A stretch of 42,727 nt of DNA, taken from contig JANQYF010000029.1 in the NCBI GenBank assembly GCA_030729045.1, forward strand, positions 19,140 through 61,866. The letters are read 5' to 3'. The notes below the pieces were generated by a model. The model did no database searches and was not told the origin of the DNA. It saw only the letters and a program-made list of their open reading frames with translations. The position numbers were made by a program, and so were the translations under genes. How positions within the stretch are numbered: position 1 is the stretch's first letter; every line of letters starts with the position of its first letter. Positions 36,292 through 42,727 of this stretch are shown in pieces. This DNA comes from Ilumatobacteraceae bacterium (lineage in GTDB: Bacteria > Actinomycetota > Acidimicrobiia > Acidimicrobiales > Ilumatobacteraceae).

Positions 36292-38776
36292 TTCGTTACC
36301 GAACACAGGTCTCCCTGTTGAAGAGGCCATTGCCGAACTAAGAGACGCACTCGCCTCTCGTCGACATTCTGTTCTCATTGCTCCACCTGGTGCAGGCAAA
36401 ACAACTCTTGTTCCTCTGCGTCTCTTTCATGAGAATTGGGTAGCAGGCCGCAAAATAGTGATGCTTGAACCGCGTCGACTTGCTGCGCGAGCGGCAGCAC
36501 AGCGTATGGCACACATGCTGGGCGAAAAAGTAGGTGACACGGTTGGATACCAAACTCGTGACGAGCGAAAGATTGGTGCCAACACACGTATCGAAGTGTT
36601 GACCGAGGGAATTCTGACGCGGCGTTTACAGAATGATCCGACACTTGAAGGCACTGCACTAGTGATTTTCGATGAAGTACACGAACGCAATGTGCCAACT
36701 GACCTTGGGCTTGCATTTCTTCTTGATGCAATCAAGACATTTTCTACAGACGTAAAGATTTTGGCTATGTCTGCCACCGCCCAAACACAATTGTTTGCTC
36801 ACGTGCTTGCAGATGACAGGGGCGATGCACCAATCATCACTTCTGAAGGGCGAACATTTCCGATTGATGTTCGCTACGTGCCACGCCAACGTAATGACCG
36901 ACTTGAGAATGCAATTACAGATGTAGTTCTCGGGGCACTCAACACTGACGACGGCGACATTTTGGTGTTCTTGCCTGGAATTGGTGAGATCAACCGAGCG
37001 CAAACACTGCTGAAAGAACGCGTGGCAGGCAACGTTGACGTGTTGCGACTTGCAGGCGCTCTGCCATTTTCTGAACAAGACGCGGCTCTCAACGCCAGTG
37101 GTCTTGGACGTCGTCGCGTGGTGTTGTCCACCGATATTGCCGAGACTTCTCTTACTGTTGACGGAGTCCACATCGTGGTTGATGCTGGTATCGCACGAGT
37201 GCCACGACTTGATTCGCGAACAGGCCTTACCGAATTAGTCACTGTTACATCATCGCGAGCGTCTGCAGACCAACGCAGTGGCCGAGCAGGACGCGTACGT
37301 GAAGGTGTTGCATACAGAATGTGGAGCCGTATTGAAGACTCCACTCGCCTTCCGCATCTACCGGCCGAAATCACCCAGGTCGACCTGTGTGATGTTGCGT
37401 TAGAAGTTGCCGCATGGGGAACACCGCTTGCGCAGTTGTCGTTTCTTGATGCACTTCCCGAGAAATCATTACGCGTAGCTACTGACACGTTGACCATGTT
37501 GCACTTGCTGAATAATGAAGGCCACATCACCCCACTTGGTAGGTCTGTACTTGGTTTGCCACTTCACCCACGCCTTGGCACCATGGTTGCTCGCAACCGA
37601 GACCTTCACCCTCACGGTTGGATTGCCTGTGTGGTTGCCGCGTTGCTGGAAGAGCGCGACATCATGCGGGGCAAACCAGATACGTTGCCAGCTGACCTTG
37701 CACTTCGAGTGAAAGCCGTGCTTGGCATTGCACATCATGACGCAGCGGATCGCGGTGCTACACGCCGTGTTCTTGAAGCGGCACGCGACATTGCACGACG
37801 GTCATCAATTCATACAGATGACAATGTTTCTGATGACGCCGTTGATTCATTGTGTGGCGTTGTCCTGTTATCGGCCTACCCCGACAGGCTCGGTATGCGC
37901 AGATCGTCGCCAGGCCAGTTTGTGATGCGCGGCGGTGGCGGCGTCACTATGGATTCGAAAGATCCAATTGCGCGCGAGAAGTTTGTAGTTGCAGCCGATA
38001 TTGATGCTCAACGTTCCACTTCTCGGCTTCGTCGCGGTGCAGCAGTGGATATTGAGTTCATTGCGACGGTCCTTGGAGACGATGTTGAACTGGAGTCGTA
38101 CTTACTGTGGGACAAGTCTCGCGACGACCTTGTGCAACGCGTAGTGCGCAAAGTAGGCAGTATCCGCATTGATGAGCGTGATCTGCAACCCACACCAGGC
38201 GACGAGACAACCGATGCTCTACTTGAAAGAGTTCGCGCAACGAACATGGCCGTGCTTGGTAACGGTTCTGCAACAACGTTTCGGCAACGCATTGCATTTT
38301 TGCGCCACCATCAGGGCGACACATGGCCAGAGACTTCCAATGCACATTTACTCGCAACTCTTGAGGAATGGCTTGTGCCCTTCCTTGCAGGTGCAACTTC
38401 ACGCAGCGACCTTGCCAAAGTAGACGTCACAATGGTGTTGCAATCAACCCTTGGTTGGGATGCAAGTTCGCAACTTGACCAACTAGCGCCTCCACAGTTC
38501 TCTCCGCCGCGTGGTCAACCGGTTGACATCAACTACGCAGACCCAGCTGCTCCGATGATTTCCATACGTGTGCAACACCTCTACGGCGTCACCACTCACC
38601 CATCTGTTCTCAACAACACCATCCCGCTTCGCATTCAGCTTTTGTCGCCTGCACAACGGCCCATTCAGATCACCGCTGACTTACCTGGCTTCTGGAAAGG
38701 CTCTTGGGCAGAAGTGCGCAAAGAGATGGCCGGCAGGTACCCAAAGCACGATTGGCCCATCGACCCCAGCGCATAG
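36284..38776 (+). CDS. hrpB: ATP-dependent helicase HrpB (DEAH-box)
   Basis: LIAPPGAGKTTLVPLRL, IFDEVHERN, AMSATAQT, STDIAETSLTVDGVHIVVDAG, QRSGRAGRVREG, C-terminal HrpB region. Confidence 0.96.
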   Translation: MSDSLPNTGLPVEEAIAELRDALASRRHSVLIAPPGAGKTTLVPLRLFHENWVAGRKIVMLEPRRLAARAAAQRMAHMLGEKVGDTVGYQTRDERKIGANTRIEVLTEGILTRRLQNDPTLEGTALVIFDEVHERNVPTDLGLAFLLDAIKTFSTDVKILAMSATAQTQLFAHVLADDRGDAPIITSEGRTFPIDVRYVPRQRNDRLENAITDVVLGALNTDDGDILVFLPGIGEINRAQTLLKERVAGNVDVLRLAGALPFSEQDAALNASGLGRRRVVLSTDIAETSLTVDGVHIVVDAGIARVPRLDSRTGLTELVTVTSSRASADQRSGRAGRVREGVAYRMWSRIEDSTRLPHLPAEITQVDLCDVALEVAAWGTPLAQLSFLDALPEKSLRVATDTLTMLHLLNNEGHITPLGRSVLGLPLHPRLGTMVARNRDLHPHGWIACVVAALLEERDIMRGKPDTLPADLALRVKAVLGIAHHDAADRGATRRVLEAARDIARRSSIHTDDNVSDDAVDSLCGVVLLSAYPDRLGMRRSSPGQFVMRGGGGVTMDSKDPIAREKFVVAADIDAQRSTSRLRRGAAVDIEFIATVLGDDVELESYLLWDKSRDDLVQRVVRKVGSIRIDERDLQPTPGDETTDALLERVRATNMAVLGNGSATTFRQRIAFLRHHQGDTWPETSNAHLLATLEEWLVPFLAGATSRSDLAKVDVTMVLQSTLGWDASSQLDQLAPPQFSPPRGQPVDINYADPAAPMISIRVQHLYGVTTHPSVLNNTIPLRIQLLSPAQRPIQITADLPGFWKGSWAEVRKEMAGRYPKHDWPIDPSA

Positions 38777-38789
38777 AGCGCCCCGAGTG

Positions 38790-38803
38790 GGTTAGTTCTA
38801 ACC
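38790..38803. promoter_or_regulatory. Palindrome GGTTAG-TT-CTAACC overlapping predicted -10 TAACCT of the fumarase gene
   Basis: TAACCT at 38799-38804, 6 nt before ATG 38811. Confidence 0.45.
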
Positions 38804-38810
38804 TAGGTGC

Positions 38811-40451
38811 ATGCCAGATTTTGTCTTTTCAGAGATCTTCCCCCTAGGGCCAGATACCACCGAATACCGTTTGCTATCGAAAGAAGGAGTCTCAGAAGTC
38901 GAAACCCCTCTCGGCACTTTCCTGAAGGTCACACCTGAGGCCATCACACTTCTTACGCAAACAGCAATGCGCGACATTGCACACCTCTTGCGCACAGATC
39001 ATCTGCAGCAACTCAGCAACATTTTGTCTGACCCTGAGGCAAGCTCAAACGACCGCTTCGTTGCTCTTGACCTGTTGAAGAACGCCGGCATTGCAGCTGG
39101 CGGTGTTTTGCCAATGTGCCAAGACACCGGCACTGCAATTGTGAAGGGCAAGAAGGGCCAATTTGTTATGACTGGCGGAGGCGACGAAGAGGCAATCGCT
39201 CGCGGTGTTTTCAATACATACCAAACAAGCAACCTTCGTTACAGCCAGATGGCTCCCATCACCATGTACGAAGAGAAGAACACCGGCAACAACTTGCCAG
39301 CCGAAATCAAGATTGCATCAGTTGATGGCGACTCGTACAAGTTCCTTTTCATGGCCAAAGGTGGCGGCTCTGCAAACAAGAGCTACCTGTTTCAAGAAAC
39401 AAAAGCGCTACTTAACGAAAAGGCGCTTTTGCCCTGGGTGTTTGAAAAGATGATCACACTTGGAACTGCAGCATGCCCGCCGTATCACTTGGCAATTGTC
39501 ATTGGTGGTACTTCTGCCGAACAAGCGGTGGAGACAGCAAAATTAGCAAGCGCTCATTACCTCGATTCACTCCCCACACAGGGCAGCGAACTAGGTCATG
39601 CATTCCGTGATCTTGACTTAGAGCAAAAAGTTCTGAAGTTGTCGCAAGAGACAGGTATCGGTGCACAGTTCGGTGGAAAGTATTTCTGCCACGACGTGCG
39701 CATCGTTCGCCTTCCACGTCACGGTGCCAGTTGCCCAGTTTCGTTTGCGGTGTCATGCAGTGCTGACCGTCAAGTACTCGGAAAAATCACACGTGATGGC
39801 ATCTTCCTTGAAGCGCTTGAAACAGACCCAGCACGTTTCTTGCCAGAGGTAACCCATGAGGACTTAAGTGAGGAAGTAGTCCATATTGATCTCACCCAGC
39901 CGATGGATCAGATTCGTGCCACATTGTCGAAGTACCCAGTGAAGACACGCGTCATGTTGACCGGACCAATGGTTGTTGCGCGTGACATTGCACACGCAAA
40001 ACTAAAAGAGCGTCTTGATGCAGGTAACGGACTACCGCAATACATGAAAGACCACTGCGTGTATTACGCAGGTCCTGCAAAGACACCGACCGGAATGGCG
40101 TCTGGCTCATTTGGGCCCACTACTGCTGGCCGTATGGATAGCTACGTGTCAGAGTTTCAAGCTGCTGGCGGAAGTTTTGTGATGTTGGCAAAAGGCAACA
40201 GGTCGCGCCAAGTTACTGAGGCTTGTCACACCTATGGCGGGTTCTATCTAGGTTCTATTGGCGGCCCAGCAGCTCGACTTGCTCAAGATTGCATCACCAA
40301 AGTTGAAGTTTTGGAATATGAAGAACTCGGCATGGAAGCTGTGTGGAAGATTGAAGTGCAAGATTTCCCAGCATTCATCGTGGTCGACGACAAGGGCAAC
40401 GACTTCTTTGACCAGGTCGGCGGCACCGGCACCCCGGTCCACCTCCACTAA
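38811..40451 (+). CDS. fumA: Class I (Fe-S) fumarate hydratase
   Basis: [92 protein letters not shown]. Confidence 0.96.
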   Translation: MPDFVFSEIFPLGPDTTEYRLLSKEGVSEVETPLGTFLKVTPEAITLLTQTAMRDIAHLLRTDHLQQLSNILSDPEASSNDRFVALDLLKNAGIAAGGVLPMCQDTGTAIVKGKKGQFVMTGGGDEEAIARGVFNTYQTSNLRYSQMAPITMYEEKNTGNNLPAEIKIASVDGDSYKFLFMAKGGGSANKSYLFQETKALLNEKALLPWVFEKMITLGTAACPPYHLAIVIGGTSAEQAVETAKLASAHYLDSLPTQGSELGHAFRDLDLEQKVLKLSQETGIGAQFGGKYFCHDVRIVRLPRHGASCPVSFAVSCSADRQVLGKITRDGIFLEALETDPARFLPEVTHEDLSEEVVHIDLTQPMDQIRATLSKYPVKTRVMLTGPMVVARDIAHAKLKERLDAGNGLPQYMKDHCVYYAGPAKTPTGMASGSFGPTTAGRMDSYVSEFQAAGGSFVMLAKGNRSRQVTEACHTYGGFYLGSIGGPAARLAQDCITKVEVLEYEELGMEAVWKIEVQDFPAFIVVDDKGNDFFDQVGGTGTPVHLH

Positions 40452-41528
40452 CTATTCAGCTTCTGCGAAGCCTGGCCAGTTACCCATATAACCAATAAAC
40501 GATTCACTAAGACCTTCTGCGCGCAATGTGGCGCGTGGAACCGGCAATGTGCGCATTGCAAACGCAGGGTCTTTTGCAAGACGTGCGAAATCATGATTCG
40601 TAATGGCGGCTCTACCAACGGCAACAATATCTGCACCTGCATCGACTGCACGTTGGCAATCGGCAGCTGAATACAACTTGCCGGCAACGGCCAGCTTGGT
40701 CGCTCCGCGTTCAAGGTTGGCGAAAATATCAATGAGAATTTTGCCATCGCAGTCCTCATCAACAGCGACTTTGAAACAGTCCCACAGAGACATATCGATC
40801 ATGTCTACTTTTCCGGAATCAACAAGCCGGCCGTACACCTCAACTATTTCTGAAGTTTTCATACCGAAACGTTCAGGCGAAAGACGAACTGCCAGGTTTA
40901 AGTCGGCACCACAGCGTGCGCGGATGCCGTCAACGATGTCAAACAACACACGCGAACGGTTCTCTAACGAACCTCCGTACTTATCGGTACGAATATTGAG
41001 TTCAGAATTCAGGAATTGGCAGATGAGATAGTCATGAGCACCGTGAAGTTCCACCCCGTGGTAGCCGGCTTTCTCACTACGCACAGCTGCCTCAATAAAC
41101 GCTTCCACCATCTCTTCCACTTCGCCAGTGGTCATGGCGCGTGAATCCATCTTTTCGTCGACGCCAGAACTGAGTGGCTGCCCTCCAATCAGTTCTTTCG
41201 GTGAACGACGGCCCGCATGGTGCAGCTGCACAAAAGACAAACTGTCTTCTTTGTTGATGGCATCAGCGAGCCGCGTCAGGCCCTCAAGGTGTTGATCACC
41301 GAAGCAGCCCAGCTGGCCAGCAAAACCTTGACCAACCGCTTGCACGTGTGAAGCACATGTCATGGTGAGTGCAAAACCACCCTGAGCGCGCATTGTTAGC
41401 CAGCGGAACTCATCATCTGACAAGGTTCCATCCACGTGGCTTTGTTGGTTCGTAAGCGGAGCCAACATAAAACGGTTCTTCATAGCTGGGCCATGAGCAA
41501 ATGTCACTGAATCAAAAAGGGAAACCAT
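40452..41528 (-). CDS. Old yellow enzyme family NADH:flavin oxidoreductase
   Basis: NRFMLAPLTNQQS, FVQLHHAGRRS, GYHGVELHGAHDYLICQFLNSELNIRTDKYGGSLENRSR, DIVAVGRAAI. The start may be 41528 (ATG) or 41552 (TTG). Confidence 0.93.
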   Translation of the reverse strand: MVSLFDSVTFAHGPAMKNRFMLAPLTNQQSHVDGTLSDDEFRWLTMRAQGGFALTMTCASHVQAVGQGFAGQLGCFGDQHLEGLTRLADAINKEDSLSFVQLHHAGRRSPKELIGGQPLSSGVDEKMDSRAMTTGEVEEMVEAFIEAAVRSEKAGYHGVELHGAHDYLICQFLNSELNIRTDKYGGSLENRSRVLFDIVDGIRARCGADLNLAVRLSPERFGMKTSEIVEVYGRLVDSGKVDMIDMSLWDCFKVAVDEDCDGKILIDIFANLERGATKLAVAGKLYSAADCQRAVDAGADIVAVGRAAITNHDFARLAKDPAFAMRTLPVPRATLRAEGLSESFIGYMGNWPGFAEAE

Positions 41529-41573
41529 GACTACAGCATTACCTTTCAGCAATGCATAACAAGAATTGAAGGT

Positions 41574-42392
41574 TCAGTCGTTGATTTCGGTGGCTAGTTC
41601 ACCCAAACGAAGTTCACCTTCGCGAGTCTGACCACCACGTTCCATGAAATTATTCATGGCAGCAATTGCTCGTGGGTCTGACAGAAGAGCATTGAACTCC
41701 CCGGCTTCTGCAAGCAAGTCTTCAACCACATGATCATCACTACGCAAGATCGAACGCTTCGCGGCTTGTACGGCGGCGGCAGGAAACGAAGCAATACGTT
41801 GCGCCATAGCCAATGAATGCTCAACAGGATTATCGACTACGCGATTCACCCATCCCCACTTTTCAGCAGTCATCGCATCAATATCGTCACTGCCAAGCAC
41901 TACTTCAAGAGCACGAGAGCGGCCCACTAAGCGAGCCAAACGAACTGTTCCGCTACCCCCAGGAATAATACCCAATGCCACTTCAGGCTGATTAAACACT
42001 GCGCGTGGAGATGCAAACCTCATATCCATGCTGAGAGTTACTTCACTTCCGCCACCGCCAACACGACCATCTATTGCGCAGATTGTCACTTTGGGCATCG
42101 TGCGAAATGTCTCACACATAACGTGGAAATGATTGAGTTCAGTTGGCGCAGGTTGCCCAGTAGGCAGTTGCAAAATTCTTGAAACATCGAAATGAGCGAT
42201 GAAGAACTCCGGGTTTGCAGACGACACGACCACTGCACGAACATCTTCGTCATCGCGCAGTTGGGCGGTGAGCTTTGCCATTTCTGGGTACAGAACCAAA
42301 TCAAACAAGTTGATCGGCGGATTATCAATGATGACGTGGGCTACCCCATCCATCAACTCAACGGTTAATGATTGAAAGCCCGCGTAGTTCAT
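41574..42392 (-). CDS. Enoyl-CoA hydratase/isomerase family protein
   Basis: VAHVIIDNPPINLFD, ICAIDGRVGGGGSEVTLSMDMRFASPRAVFNQPEVALGIIPGGSGTVRLARLVG. Confidence 0.93.
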   Translation of the reverse strand: MNYAGFQSLTVELMDGVAHVIIDNPPINLFDLVLYPEMAKLTAQLRDDEDVRAVVVSSANPEFFIAHFDVSRILQLPTGQPAPTELNHFHVMCETFRTMPKVTICAIDGRVGGGGSEVTLSMDMRFASPRAVFNQPEVALGIIPGGSGTVRLARLVGRSRALEVVLGSDDIDAMTAEKWGWVNRVVDNPVEHSLAMAQRIASFPAAAVQAAKRSILRSDDHVVEDLLAEAGEFNALLSDPRAIAAMNNFMERGGQTREGELRLGELATEIND

Positions 42393-42394
42393 TT

Positions 42395-42727
42395 CTACTT
42401 CAGCAAACCCTTGATTGCATCACGAGTGTTGGCAATTTCTTCAGGTGTTGCACCGAACTCCACAGCGGCGAAATCGGTGACCCCAATGTCTGCCAGTGCA
42501 GCAACCCTGTCTTGCACTTCACCAATTGAACCCATGATGGCGATATCTGCTGGGCCTGCTGCACCTTCACGGTCGAGCATGGCTCGGTAGCTAGGCAATG
42601 TGCCGTACACCGCGAACACTTTGGCTGCACGTTCTGCTGCAGCAACTTTGTCAGTTGTTACACACACCGGAAGCGCTGCGATGATGCGAGGTGCTGGTCG
42701 ATCGAATTCGTCTGCTGCTTTTGTGAT
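42395..42727 (-). CDS. LLM-class F420-dependent oxidoreductase, C-terminal part (truncated by the window edge)
   Basis: The frame stays open to 42727: ITKAADEFDRPAPRIIAALPVCVTTDKVAAAERAAKVFAVYGTLPSYRAMLDREG...ADIAIMGSIGEVQDRVAALADIGVTDFAAVEFG. Confidence 0.85.
   Translation of the reverse strand: MTKAADEFDRPAPRIIAALPVCVTTDKVAAAERAAKVFAVYGTLPSYRAMLDREGAAGPADIAIMGSIGEVQDRVAALADIGVTDFAAVEFGATPEEIANTRDAIKGLLK

Noticed and set aside
36874-37530. 218-aa minus-strand ORF antisense to hrpB (also 36659..37171)
   Set aside because: Rich in Arg/Ser/Thr, typical of reverse-frame shadow translation; the hrpB frame is unambiguous.

Overview
The window is a gene-dense chromosomal segment from an actinobacterium. 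PafBC, an HU with a detached HupB-like Lys/Ala tail, a bL37-like peptide, an F420-type LLM enzyme and Thr-rich exported proteins suggest an Acidimicrobiia-like lineage; this placement is inference. I saw no prophage, transposase, integrase or CRISPR array. Most genes are housekeeping: HU, PhoH, DnaQ-like exonuclease, PafB/PafC, Pgi, BioY, Ppx, L,D-transpeptidase, ArgG, tRNA-Leu(UAA), HrpB, MutY and class I fumarase. The main points of interest are as follows. (1) At least 22 start codons sit 6-7 nt downstream of a TAnnnT hexamer (often TAGCGT or TACCGT), which points to pervasive leaderless transcription. (2) A symmetric 22-bp palindrome at 35764-35785 builds two back-to-back leaderless promoters. 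(3) An XRE/nucleotidyltransferase toxin-antitoxin-like pair has a 38-bp near-perfect palindrome over its predicted promoter. (4) A scattered set of ethylmalonyl-CoA-pathway-like genes (MaoC hydratase, long methylsuccinyl-CoA-dehydrogenase-like ACAD, Mcl1-like and Mcl2-like lyases) is interleaved with two TA modules. (5) HupB appears split into two adjacent ORFs. (6) A 28-aa bL37-like gene was hidden inside a longer ORF call. All assignments come from reading the sequence and from recalled family motifs; no database search was run.
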